Shown here piece by piece: positions 49,171 to 61,900 of a stretch of 64,000 nt of DNA. The notes under the pieces are model-generated. The model made no database searches. It was given only the letters and a program-made list of their open reading frames with translations, and was not told the DNA's origin. The DNA comes from Apium graveolens (Eukaryota; Streptophyta; Magnoliopsida; Apiales; Apiaceae): NCBI RefSeq assembly GCF_009905375.1, contig NW_027417621.1, forward strand, positions 55,704 through 119,703, read 5' to 3'. Made by a program: the position numbers and the translations under genes. The number at the start of each line of letters is the position of its first letter. Position 1 is the stretch's first letter.

Positions 49171-52100
49171 ATGTCTTCTGATTTTTGTTCATATAATATT
49201 AGAGGGTTGAATAATAAGCTAGATTTTGCCAAAGACTTTATTAGGCATAATAGTATTGGTTTAGTTGGTTTTTTGGAAACTCATGTAAAAGAAGATGCTG
49301 CGGAATCTATTTCCTGTTTTTTATCCGATAAATTTACTTGGGTGTTTAATTACAATTACCACTCGAACGGGCGTATTTGGCTTGGATGGGATAGCACTAT
49401 CTGGAAGGTCATGGTACTCTCTGTTTCGGTGCAGCAAATTTCTTGCACAGTGACTAAGCTTAATACTGGTGACTCCTTTGCTTGGTCTTGTATCTATGGT
49501 CTCAACACGTACCATGAAAGAAGGGAGCTTTGGGCTGATCTTCTTAATTTTGGAAAGTTATTGGGTAATAATACCCCCTGGTGCCTATCAGGAGATTTCA
49601 ATGTTTGTCTGGGACCTCAAGAATCTAATAAGGGTACGAGATGGACTAGAGGAATGCTGGATTTCAGGGATTTCATAGTGAGCATGGGTCTCTCGGACTT
49701 GAGCTGCACAGGACCTGAGTTTACTTGGTGGGATAGCAATAAAGTTGACCCTTGCTTTAAAAAGCTTGATAGGTGCATTGTGAATGGGGATTGGCTAGTT
49801 AAATTCAGTTTGTCCAAAGCTCTTGTTCTTCCCCGAGGCCTCTCAGACCACTGCCCTGTCACTATTAGCCTTGGGCTTGCCTCTACTCGCCTCCGTAAAC
49901 CGTTTCAGTTCTTCTTACACTTGGTGGATGAGCCAAATTTCTTACAAGTAGTTCAGGAAGCTTGGTTAGGAAAGGTCTCTGGTGATCCTTGGTTTATTCT
50001 CACCATGAAACTCAAGAAAGTCAAAGCTGTTCTTCGTAGACTTAATTCTTCTAAGGGTAATTTGCATGCATTGGTGGAATCTTCTCGTAATGCTCTCCTT
50101 CTATTTCAGACTGCATTACCCCAATCCCCTTCGGTGATTCAATTTGAGGAGGAAGACAAGCTGAGAGCAGAGTTGCAGCTTCGCCTTAAAAATGAAGAGT
50201 TATTCTTGAAGCAAAAATCGAGAGTTAAGTGGCTTAAATGTGGAGATAACAACAACAGATTTTTCTTTAATTCTTGCAAGGGCCGGTGGAACTCTAACAA
50301 AATCCTGAATCTGATGGATTCTAGAGGGAACTTGAAATGTTCTCATGAAGACATCTCTTTAGTGGCTGTGGATTATTTTCAGAATTTGATGGGGGATAGT
50401 CGTGAGCTTGGGGTTCTCCCAACTGACATTGAACTGCCTCAAATGTCAACTAATCATAAGGAGGCTCTTGCTGCTCCTTTCTCAGAGTTGGATGTGTTTA
50501 ATACTTTAAAAGGTATGGCGAAAAATAAGAGTCCAGGTCCAGATGGGCTCCCAGTTGAATTTTATCTTGCTACCTGGCAGATTGTTGGACAAGAAGTCAC
50601 AGCGGGTATCCTTCATTTTTTTAAGACAAGGCACCTTCCTCGCATAATTAACTCTGCAGCAATTGCTCTGGTGGCCAAAAATCACTCAGCTTCTTCAGTG
50701 GGGGATTATAGACCCATTTCGTGCTGTAATGTCCTCTACAAATGCATCACCAAGATGCTTACGTACAGACTAAAGCTAATTTTACCTTCCATTATATCGC
50801 AATGTCAGTCTGCTTTTGTTCCCAAAAGATCCATAGGTGACAACATAATGCTTGCGCAGGCATTATGTAAAAATTATCACCTTAATTCAGGCCAGGCAAG
50901 ATGCACCGTTAAAGTGGATATAAAAAAGGCCTTTGATACGATTAATTGGCAGTTTCTGTTGACAGCTATGTCTCGAATGGGTTTTCCGGAGGTCTTCATT
51001 AGTTGGGTGTCAGCTTGTCTATCAACTTGTATGTTATCGGTAAAGATTAATGGCTCTTTAGAGGGCTACTTTGCTGCAAAATCGGGCCTTCGACAGGGGG
51101 ATCCGCTGTCACCTTATCTTTTTGTAATTGCTATGGAAGTTATGACGGCTTGCATAAAAAAATCAGTATCTTTATCTAATTTCAGCTACCATTGGTTAAC
51201 TAAGGAAGCAGCCATTTCCCATCTTATATTCGCCGATGATGTTCTCTTATTCTGCAAGGGTAATGTAGACTCTGCTACCAGTCTTATGAATGGGCTTGAT
51301 CTTTTTTCCAATGCATCTGGACTTTGTCCTAATAAAGACAAGAGCCAAGTCTTCTTTGGTAATGTTCCATCTGAAATCCAAAACTCTATCTTGGAAGTCA
51401 CAGGTTTTCAGCGGGGTGAGTTGCCTATAAAATACTTGGGGCTACCTCTTATTTCTACCAAGTTGAAAAAGTCTGATTGCATTCCTCTAATCCAAAAAAT
51501 CTGTAGGAGTATTGATAGCTGGACTTGCAGATTTCTTAGTCATGCAGGTAGACTTCAGCTTCTTAAAGTTGTGCTCTATGGTATCCAAGGATATTGGATA
51601 TCTCACCTGTTTCTGCAAAAGGGTATCCTCAAGCAACTCTCTTCACTGTTCATCAAGTTCCTATGGGGAGGAAGTACTACCTCCACAAAGATGGTTAAAG
51701 TCTCTTGGCTGGACTGCTGTTACCCGAAGGAGGAAGGGGGCCTAGGATTAAAGAACTTATTTCTTTGGAATGAAGCAGCAATTTTCCACCAACTTTGGAG
51801 AATTTTAAAGCCTGATGACAGCTCCATCTGGATTACTTGGGTCCAAAGAACAGTACTAAAGCGTAGGGCTTTTTGGACTATGAAGATTCCCTCTTATGCG
51901 TCATGGTGCTTGCAAAAAATCTTCAAGTGTCGTACTGCTGCGAGCAGATACATTAAATACTCAGTGGGGAGAGATTCTTCTTTTTTGGTATGGCATGACC
52001 CTTGGCTAGAGGGTGTGCCTCTAATTAACAGCCTCCCTACTAGCATTTTCTCGTTAACAGACACTGATAATATGGAGCAGGTGAAGCACTGGATGAATAA

Positions 52101-52764
52101 TGGCTCTTGGGAGCTGCCGACCTCTAATCATGTTTGGGTTATGGATATTAGAAGGAAAGTTGGAGGAGTCAGTATCCATCATCGTGACTCGATAACTTGG
52201 AATGACAATGAGGTGGTCTCTATTTCGGTTGTCTATAATACAGTTCGCAGCAGACTCATAGCTCCTCCGTGGGTTAAACTGGTCTGGCATTCTCTACAAA
52301 TCCCAAAATGCTCTTTTTTCCTGTGGTTAGCTTTCAAGGGGAGGCTCCTAACTAGGGACAGAATGGATACCATGGGATTAGCAACAAATAACTTGTGTAT
52401 TCTTTGTAATAGTGGCGAAATTGAGACTGTGGAACATCTATTCACATCTTGCCAATTCACCAAGCCAATCTTTGATAGTTCCATGGTTAAGCTGAAGAAT
52501 AGTTGGTCTGATTATATTCGAGGCGCCCTGTTTAATTGTCAGGCCCCAAAAATGCATGAGCAGATTGCGCTCCTTTTCTTCTCGGTTGCGGGTCATACGA
52601 TTTCGAAAGAACGTAATAATAGATTACATTGCAACAGCCACGAGTGCACTCCTGCACAGTTGATTAGCATGATCAAACAAACAGTTAGGGAAAGAGTATT
52701 CTTTAGCAGACTATACCGAAGGAAAGCTTTGAGAAATAGGGACTTACTATGCTCCATGTACTAG
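49171..52764 (+). CDS. LINE-3 ORF2: endonuclease/reverse transcriptase, 1197 aa, intact
   Basis: Complete frame with ATG 14 nt after the ORF1 stop. AP-endonuclease-like domain at residues 1-235: N9 (NIRG), E36 (LETH), D142/N144 (GDFN) and D226/H227 (LSDH), all in place. The RT core runs ~445-770: KSPGPDG (452-458), KVDIKKAFD (581-589), GLRQGDPLSP (639-648), FADD (687-690; bases 51229-51240) and YLGLPL (755-760). C-terminal zf-RVT region ~1015-1105 with C1076-x2-C1079 and H1089-x4-C1094. The enzyme nicks DNA and primes reverse transcription on it (established for L1). No stop or frameshift was seen. Expression is doubtful because the element lacks a 5'UTR promoter. It could still act if transcribed from outside. 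Confidence 0.93.
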   Translation: MSSDFCSYNIRGLNNKLDFAKDFIRHNSIGLVGFLETHVKEDAAESISCFLSDKFTWVFNYNYHSNGRIWLGWDSTIWKVMVLSVSVQQISCTVTKLNTGDSFAWSCIYGLNTYHERRELWADLLNFGKLLGNNTPWCLSGDFNVCLGPQESNKGTRWTRGMLDFRDFIVSMGLSDLSCTGPEFTWWDSNKVDPCFKKLDRCIVNGDWLVKFSLSKALVLPRGLSDHCPVTISLGLASTRLRKPFQFFLHLVDEPNFLQVVQEAWLGKVSGDPWFILTMKLKKVKAVLRRLNSSKGNLHALVESSRNALLLFQTALPQSPSVIQFEEEDKLRAELQLRLKNEELFLKQKSRVKWLKCGDNNNRFFFNSCKGRWNSNKILNLMDSRGNLKCSHEDISLVAVDYFQNLMGDSRELGVLPTDIELPQMSTNHKEALAAPFSELDVFNTLKGMAKNKSPGPDGLPVEFYLATWQIVGQEVTAGILHFFKTRHLPRIINSAAIALVAKNHSASSVGDYRPISCCNVLYKCITKMLTYRLKLILPSIISQCQSAFVPKRSIGDNIMLAQALCKNYHLNSGQARCTVKVDIKKAFDTINWQFLLTAMSRMGFPEVFISWVSACLSTCMLSVKINGSLEGYFAAKSGLRQGDPLSPYLFVIAMEVMTACIKKSVSLSNFSYHWLTKEAAISHLIFADDVLLFCKGNVDSATSLMNGLDLFSNASGLCPNKDKSQVFFGNVPSEIQNSILEVTGFQRGELPIKYLGLPLISTKLKKSDCIPLIQKICRSIDSWTCRFLSHAGRLQLLKVVLYGIQGYWISHLFLQKGILKQLSSLFIKFLWGGSTTSTKMVKVSWLDCCYPKEEGGLGLKNLFLWNEAAIFHQLWRILKPDDSSIWITWVQRTVLKRRAFWTMKIPSYASWCLQKIFKCRTAASRYIKYSVGRDSSFLVWHDPWLEGVPLINSLPTSIFSLTDTDNMEQVKHWMNNGSWELPTSNHVWVMDIRRKVGGVSIHHRDSITWNDNEVVSISVVYNTVRSRLIAPPWVKLVWHSLQIPKCSFFLWLAFKGRLLTRDRMDTMGLATNNLCILCNSGEIETVEHLFTSCQFTKPIFDSSMVKLKNSWSDYIRGALFNCQAPKMHEQIALLFFSVAGHTISKERNNRLHCNSHECTPAQLISMIKQTVRERVFFSRLYRRKALRNRDLLCSMY

Positions 52765-52909
52765 CTATTTTTCTAGCTTTTTGTTAAACTAGGGGTGTAC
52801 TGTCCTAGTTTATTTTGTTTGTTGCTCATGCAAATCTCGCGGGGTATGCCCCTAGAATTGTAACTGTGTTTTTGTTGTGTCTATAAATTTTATTTAACAA
52901 AAAAAAAAT
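52765..52909 (+). other. LINE-3 3'UTR and A tail
   Basis: 145 nt from the ORF2 stop to the end of the A run. Contains CGCGGGGTATGCCCCTAG, then AATTGTA, as in LINE-1. Confidence 0.85.
52841..52852 (+). promoter_or_regulatory. Conserved 3'UTR hairpin of LINE-3
   Basis: GGGGTATGCCCC, identical to LINE-1 (20773-20784), about 45 nt before the A tail. Confidence 0.6.
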
Positions 52910-55900
52910 AGAGTACCTTTACACCCTATAAGAGTCACTTTCCCCATATATTGATACAATTAACATGTTAACATCACGTAAATGCAACTAGACATCCTTT
53001 AACCACCTCTTGGTACCCCTTTCCTACAAGTTAATTTTGGGCCACATTTTGGCTCTAATCAATCATGTAAGTGACTTCTCACCATATTAGAGTAACTTTG
53101 CACCTTATAAGAGTCACTTGCCATCATATATTGGTACAATTAACATGTTAACATCATGTACATGCAATTAGAAATCCTTTTACCACCTCTTAGTGCCATA
53201 TTCATACAAGTCAATTTTGGTCCACATTTTGGTTCTAATTAACCATGTTAGTCACTTATCACCATATTAGAGTCACTTTGCACCCTATAAGAGTCACTTT
53301 CCACCATATATTCAACAATTGACATGTTAATATCATATACATCCAATTTGACATCATTTTACCACCTAGTAATGCCACTTTCATACAAGTTAATTTTGTT
53401 CCACATTTTGGCTCTAATCAAGCATGTAAGTCATTGTTCACCATGTTAGAGTACCTTTACACCCTATAAGAGTTACTTGCCCCATATATTGATACAATTA
53501 ACATCACGTAAATGCAATTAGACATCCTTTAACCACCTCTTGGTACCCCTTTCCTACAAGTCAATTTTGGGCCACATTTTGGCTCTAATCAATCATGTAA
53601 GTGACTTCTAATCATATTAGAGTCACTTTGCACCTTACAAGAGTCACTTGCCATCATATATTGGTACAATTAACATGTTAAAATCATGTACATGCAATTA
53701 GAAATCCTTTTACCACCTCTTAGTGCCATATTCATACAAGTCAATTTTGGTCCACATTTTGGTTCTAATTAACCATGTTAGTCACTTTTCACCATATTAG
53801 AGTCACTTTGCACCCTATAAGAGTCACTTGCCACAAAATATTGATATAATTAACATGTTAACATCATGTACATGCAATTAGACATCCTTTAACCACCTCT
53901 TGGAACCCCTTTCGTACAACTCAATTTTGGGCCACATTTTGGCTATAATGAATTATGTAAGTGTCTTCTCACCATATTAGAGTCACTTTGCACCTTATAA
54001 GAGTCACTTGCCATCATATATTGGTACAATTAACATGTTAACATCACGTAAATGCAATTAGACATCCTTTAACCACCTCTTGGTACCCCTTTCCTACAAG
54101 TTAATTTTGGGCCACATTTTAGCTCAAATCAATCATGTAAGTGACTTCTCACCATATTAGACTCACTTTGCACCTTATAAGAGTCACTTCCATCATATAT
54201 TGGTACAATTAATATGTTAACATCATGTACATGCAATTAGAAATCCTTTTACCACCTCTTAGTGCCATATTCATACAAGTCAATTTTGGTCCATATTTTG
54301 GTTCTAATTAACCATGCTAGTCACTTCTCACCATATTAGAGTCACTTTGCACCCTATAAGAGTCACTTTCCACCATATATGCAACAATTGACATGTTAAC
54401 ATCATTTACATCCTATTTGACATCCTTTTACCACCTATTAATGCCACTTTCATGCAAGTTAATTTTGTTCCACATTTTGGCTCTAATCAACCATGTAAGT
54501 CACTGTTCACCATATTAGAGTACCTTTACACCCTATAAGAGTCACTTGCCCCATATATTGATACAATTAACATGTTAACATCACGTAAATGCAATTAGAC
54601 ATCCTTTAACCACCTCTTGGTACCCCTTTCCTACAAGTTAATTTTGGGCCACATTTTGGCTCTAATCAATCATGTAAGTGACTTCTCACCATATTAGAGT
54701 CACTTTGCACCTTATAAGAGTCACTTGCCATCATATATTGGTACAATTAACATGTTAACATCATGTACATGCAATTAGAAATCCTTTTACCACCTCTTAG
54801 TGCCATATTCATACAAGTCAATTTTGGTCCACATTTTGGTTCTAATTAACCATGTTAGTCACTTCTCACCATATTAGAGTCACTTTGCACCTTATAAGAG
54901 TCACTTTTCACCATATATGCAACAATTGACATGTTAACATCATATACATCCAATTTGACATCCTTTTACCACCTATTAATGCCACTTTCATACAAGTTAA
55001 TTTTATTCCACATTTTGGCTCTAATCAAGCATGTAAGTCATTGTTCACCATATTAGAGTACCTTTACACCCAATAAGAGTCACTTGCCCCATATATTGAT
55101 ACAATTAACATATTAACATCACGTAAATGCTATTAGACATCCTTTAACCACCTCTTGGTACACCTTTCCTACAAGTCAATTTTTGGCCACATTTTGGCTC
55201 TAATCAATCATGTAAGTGACTTCTCACCATATTAGAGTCACTTTGCACCTTATAAGAGTCACTTGCCATCATATATTCGTACAATTAACATGTTAACATC
55301 ATGTACACGCAATTAGAAATCCTTTTACCACCTCTTAGTGCCATATTCATACAAGTCAATTTTGTTCCACATTTTGGTTCTAATTAACCATGTTAGTCAC
55401 TTTTCACCATATTAGAGTCACTTTGCACCCTATAAGAGTCACTTTCCACCATATATGCAACAATTGACATGTTAACATCATATACATCCAATTTGACATC
55501 CTTTTACCACCTATTAATGCCACTTTCATACAAGTTAATTTTGTTCCACATTTTGGCTGTAATCAAGCATGTAAGTCATTGTTCACCATGTTAGAGAACC
55601 TTTACACAATATAAAAGTCACTTGCCCCATAATGTTACAATTAACATATTAACATCACGTAAATGCTATTAGACATCCTTTAAGCACCTCTTGGTACCCC
55701 TTTTCTACAAGTCAATTTTGGGCCACATTTTGGCTCTAATCAATCATGTAAGTGACTTCTCACCATATTAGAGTAACTTTGCACCTTATAAGAGTCACTT
55801 TCCATCATATATTGGTACAATTAACATGTTAACATCATATACATGCAATTAGAAATCCTTTTACCACCTCTTAGTGCCAAATTCATACAAGTCAATTTTG

Positions 55901-58900
55901 GTCCACATTTTGGTTCTAATTAATCATGTTAGTCACTTCTCACCATATTAGAGTCACTTTGCACCCTATAAGAGTCACTTGCCACCAAATATTGATATAA
56001 TTAACATGTTAACATAATGTACATGCAATTAGACATCATTTAACCACCTCTTGGTACCCCTTTCGTACAACTCAATTTTGGGCCACATTTTGGCTATAAT
56101 CAATTATGTAAGTGACTTCTCACCATATTAGAGTTACTTTGCACCTTATAAGAGTAACTTGCCATCATATATTGGTACAATTAACATGTTAACATCTTGT
56201 ACATGCAATTAGAAATCCTTTTTCCACCTCTTAGTGCCATATTCATACAAGTCAATTATGGTCCACATTTTGGTTCTAATTAACCATGCTAGTCACTTCT
56301 CACCATATCAGAGTCACTTTGCACCCTATAAGAGTCACTTTCCACCATATATGCGACAATTGACATGTTAACATCGTATACATCCAATTTGACATCCTTT
56401 TACCACCTATTAATGCCACTTTCATACAAGTTAATTTTGTTCAACATTTTGGCTCTAATCAACCATGTAAGTCACTGTTCACCATAATAGAGTACCTTTA
56501 AACCCTATAAGAGTCAATTGCCCCATATATTGATACAATTAACTTGTTAACATCACGTAAATGCAATTAGACATCCTTTAACCACCTCTTGGTACCCCTT
56601 TCCTACCAGTTAATTTTGGGCCACATTTTGGCTCTAATCAATCATGTAAGTGACTTCTCACCATATTAGAGTAACTTTGCACCTTATAAGAGTCACTTGC
56701 CATCATATATTGGTACAATTAACATGTTAACATCATGTACATGCAATTAGAAATCCTTTTACCACCTCTTAGTGCCATATTCATACAAGTCAATTTTGGT
56801 CCACATTTTGGTTCTAATTAACCATGTTAGTCACTTCTCACCATATTAGAGTCACTTTGCACCCTATAAGAGTCACTTGCCACCATATATGCAACAATTG
56901 ACATGTTAACATCATATACATCCAATTTGACATCCTTTTACCACCTATTAATGCCACTTTGATACAAGTTAATTTTGTTCCACATTTTGGCTCTAATCAA
57001 GCATGTAAGTCATTGTTCACCATATTAGAGTACCTTTACACCCTATAAGAGTCACTTGCCCCATATATTGATACAATTAACATATTAACATCACGTAAAT
57101 GCAATTAGACATCCTTTAACCACCTCTTGGTACCCCTTTCCTACAAGTCAATTTTGGGCCACATTTTGGCTCTAATCAATCATGTAAGTGACTTCTCACC
57201 ATATTAGAGTCACTTTGCACCTTATAAGAGTCACTTGCCATCATATATTGGTGCAATTAACATGTTAACATCATGTACATGCAATTAGAAATCCTTTTAC
57301 CACCTCTTAGTGCCATATTCATACAAGTCAATTTTGGTCCACATTTTGGTTCTAATTAACCATGTTAGTCACTGTTCACCATATTAGAGTCACTTTGCAC
57401 CCTATAAGAGTCACTTTCCACCCTATAAGAGTCACTTTCCACCATATATGCAACAATTGACATGTTAACATCATATACATCCAATTTGACATCATTTTAC
57501 CACCTATTAATGCCACTTTCATACATGTTAATTTTGTTCCACATTTTGGCTCTTATCAAGCATGTAAGTCATTGTTCACCATGTTAGAGTACCTTTACAC
57601 CCTATAAGAGTTACTTGCCCCATATATTGATACAATTAACATATTAACATCACGTAAATGCAATTAGACATCCTTTAACCACCTCTTGGTACCCCTTTCC
57701 TACAAGTCAATTTTGGGCCACATTTTGACTCTAATCAATCATGTAAGTGACTTCTCATCATATTAGAGTCACTTTGCACCTTACAAGAGTCACTTGCCAT
57801 CATATATTGGTACAATTAACATGTTAAAATCATGTACATGCAATTAGAAATCCTTTTACCACCTCTTAGTGCCATATTCATACAAGTCAATTTTGGTCCA
57901 CATTTTGGTTCTAATTAACCATGTTAGTCACTTTTCACCATATTAGAGTCACTTTGCACCCTATAAGAGTCACTTGCCACCAAAATATTGATATAATTAA
58001 CATGTTAACATCATGTACATGCAATTAGACATCATTTAACCAACTCTTGGTACCCCTTTCGTACAACTCAATTTTGGGCCACATTTTGGCTATAATCAAT
58101 CATGTAAGTGACTTCTCACCATATTAGACTCACTTTGCACCTTATAAGAGTCACTTCCATCATATATTGGTACAATTAACATGTTAACATCATGTACATG
58201 CAATTAGAAATCCTTTTACCACCTCTTAGTGCCATATTCATACAAGTCAATTTTGGTCCACATTTTGGTTCTAATTAACCATGCTAGTCACTTCTCACCA
58301 TATTAGAGTCACTTTGCACCCTATAAGAGTCACTTTCCACCATATATGCGACAATTGACATGTTAACATCATATACATCCAATTTGACGTCCTTTTACCA
58401 CCAATTAATGCCACTTTCATACAAATTAATTTTGTTCAACATTTTGGCTCTAATCAACCATGTAAGTCACTGTTCACCATAATAGAGTACCTTTACACCC
58501 TATAAGAGTCACTTGCCCCATATATTGATACAATTAACATGTTAACATCACGTAAATACAATTAGACATCCTTTAACCACCTCTTGGTACCCCTTTCCTA
58601 CAAGTTAATTTTGGGCCACATTTTGGCTCTAATCAATCATGTAAGTGACTTCTCACCATATTAGACTCACTTTGCACCTTATAAGAGTCACTTCCATCAT
58701 ATATTGGTACAATTAACATGTTAACATCATGTACATGCAATTAGAAATCCTTTTATCACCTCTTAGTGCCATATTCATACAAGTCAATTTTGGTCCATAT
58801 TTTAGTTCTAATTAACCATGCTAGTCCTTTCTCACCATATTAGAGTCACTTTGCACCCTATAAGAGTCACTTTCCACCATATATGCAACAATTGACATGT

Positions 58901-61900
58901 TAACATCATATACATCTAATTTGACATCCTTTTACCACCTATTAATGCCACTTTCATACAAGTTAATTTTGTTTCCACATTTTGGCTCTAATCAACCATG
59001 TAAGTCACTGTTCACCATATTAGAGTACCTTTACACCCTATAAGAGTCACTTGCCCCATATATTGATACAATTAACATGTTAACATCACGTAAATGCAAT
59101 TAGACATCCTTTAACCACCTCTTGGTACCCCTTTCGTACAACTCAATTTTGGGCTACATTTTGGCTCTAATCAATCATGTAAGTGACTTCTCACCATATT
59201 AGAGTCACTTTGCACCTTATAAGAGTCACTTCCCATCATATATTGGTACAATTACATGTTAACATCATGTACATGCAATTAGAAATCCTTTTACCACCTC
59301 TTAGTGCCATATTCATACAAGTCAATTTTGGTCCACATTTTGGTTCTAATAAACCATGTTAGTCACTTCTCACCATATTAGAGTCACTTTGCACCCTATA
59401 AGAGTCACTTGCCACCATATATGCAACAATTGACATGTTAACATCATATACATCCAATTTGACATCCTTTTACCACCTATTAATGCCACTTTCATACAAG
59501 TAAATTTTGTTCCACATTTTGGCTCTAATCAAGCATGTAAGTCATTGTTCACCATATTAGAGTACCTTTACACCCTATAAGAGTCACTTGCCCCATATAT
59601 TGATACAATTAACATATTAACATCACGTAAATGCAATTAGACATCCTTTAACCACCTCTTGGTACACCTTTCCTATAAGTCAATTTTCGGCCACATTTTG
59701 GCTCTAATCAATCATGTAAGTGACTTGTCACCATATTAGAGTCACTTTGCACCTTATAAGAGTCACTTGCCATCATATATTGGTACAATTAACATGTTAA
59801 CATCATGTACACGCAATTAGAAATCCTTTTACCACCTCTGAGTGCCATATTCATACAAGTCAATTTTGGTCCACATTTTGGTTCTAATTAACCATGTTAG
59901 TCACTTAGCACCATATTAGAGTCACTTTGCACCCTATAAGAGTCACTTTCCACCATATATGCAACAATTGACATGTTAACATCATATACATCCAATTTGA
60001 CATCCTTTTACCACCTATTAATGCCACTTTCATACAAGTTAATTTTCTTCCACATTTTGGCTCTAATCAACCATGTAAGTCACTGTTCACCATATTAGAG
60101 TACCTTTACACCCTATAAGAGTCACTTGCCCCATATATTGATACAATTAACATGTTAACATCACGTAAATGCAATTAGACATCCTTTAACCACCTCTTTG
60201 TACCCCTTTCCTACAAGTTAATTTTGGGCCACATTTTAGCTCTAATAAATGATGTAAGTGACTTCTCACCATATTAGAGTAACTTTGCACCTTATAAGAG
60301 TCACTTGCCATCATATATTGGTACAATTAACATGTTAACATCATGTACATGCAATTAGAAATCCTTTTACCACCTCTTAGTGCCATATTCATACAAGTCA
60401 ATTTTGGTCTACATTTTGGTTCTAATTAACCATGTTAGTCACTTCTCACCATATTAGAGTCACTTTGCACCCTATAAGAGTCACTTTCCACCATATATGC
60501 AACAATTGACATGTTAACATCATATACATCCAATTTGATATCCTTTTACCACCTATTAATGCCACTTTCATACATGTAAATTTTGTTCCACATTTTGGCT
60601 CTAATCAAGCATGTAAGTCATTGTTCACCATATTAGAGTACCTTTACACCCTATAAGAGTCACTTGCCCCATATATTGATACAATTAACATATTAACATC
60701 ACGTAAATGCAATTAGACATCCTTTAACCACCTCTTGGTACCCCTTTCCTACAAGTCAATTTTGGGCCACATTTTGGCTCTAATCAATCATGTAAGTGAC
60801 TTCTCACCATATTAGAGTCACTTTGCACCTTATAAGAGTCACTTGCCATCATATATTGGTGCAATTAACATGTTAACATCATGTACATGCAATTAGAAAT
60901 CCTTTTACCACCTCTTAGTGCCATATTCATACAAGTCAATTTTGGTCCACATTTTGGTTCTAATTAACCATGTTAGTCACTTATCACCATATTAAAGTCA
61001 CTTTGCACCCTATAAGAGTCACTTTCCACCATATATGCAACAATTGACATGTTAACATCATATACATCCAATTTGACATCATTTTACCACCTATTAATGC
61101 CACTTTCATACATGTTAATTTTGTTCCACATTTTGGCTCTAATCAAGCATGTAAGTCATTGTTCACCATGTTAGAGTACCTTTACACCCTATAAGAGTTA
61201 CTTGCCCCATATATTGATACAATTAACATATTAACATCACGTAAATGCAATTAGACATCCTTTAACCACCTCTTGGTACCCCTTTCCTACAAGTCAATTT
61301 TGGGCCACATTTTGGCTCTAATCAATCATGTAAGTGACTTCTCATCATATTAGAGTCACTTTGCACCTTACAAGAGTCACTTGCCATCATATATTGGTAC
61401 AATTAACATGTTAAAATCATGTACATGCAATTAGAAATCCTTTTACCACCTCTTAGTGCCATATTCATACAAGTCAATTTTGGTCCACATTTTGGTTCTA
61501 ATTAACCATGTTAGTCACTTTTCACCATATTAGAGTCACTTTGCACCCTATAAGAGTCACTTGCCACCAAATATTGATATAATTAACATGTTAACATCAT
61601 GTACATGCAATTAGACATCCTTTAATCACCTCTTGGTACCCCTTTCGTATAACTCAATTTTGGGCCACATTTTGGCTATAATGAATTATGTAAGTGACTT
61701 CTCACATATTAGAGTCACTTTGCACCTTATAAGAGTCACTTGCCATCATATATTGGTACAATTAACATGTTAACATCATGTACATGCAATTAGAAATCCT
61801 TTTACCACCTCTTAGTGCCATATTCATACAAGTCAATTTTGGTCCATATTTTAGGTTCTAATTAACCATGCTAGTCACTTCTCACCATATTAGAGTCACT

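Larger units (their letters stand above)
48153..52909 (+). mobile_element. LINE-3: 5'-truncated L1-type retrotransposon with intact ORF2
   Basis: Plus-strand element of about 4.76 kb that begins inside ORF1 and ends in an A tail (52899-52909). It lacks the 5'UTR and the N-terminal half of ORF1. No target-site duplication is present. Comparison with the unoccupied equivalent at 56341-56490 shows that about 128 bp of satellite (equivalent to 56360-56487) is missing at the insertion. ORF2 is uninterrupted and the remaining ORF1 frame is open, so this is the least mutated copy. Loss of the 5'UTR promoter should make it unable to transcribe itself. Confidence 0.95.
40791..61420 (+). repeat. 17-mer and 20-mer super-repeat domain
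   Basis: Marker spacings of 3041-3050 bp (17 monomers) and 3580-3588 bp (20 monomers, after correcting one interval for LINE-3 and its deletion) recur with several different private variants: CCCCATAATG, CATGTTAAAATC, CATACATGTTAA and TACATCTAAT. The two periods differ by one A-B-C trimer. LINE-3 sits inside one of these copies. Confidence 0.75.
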
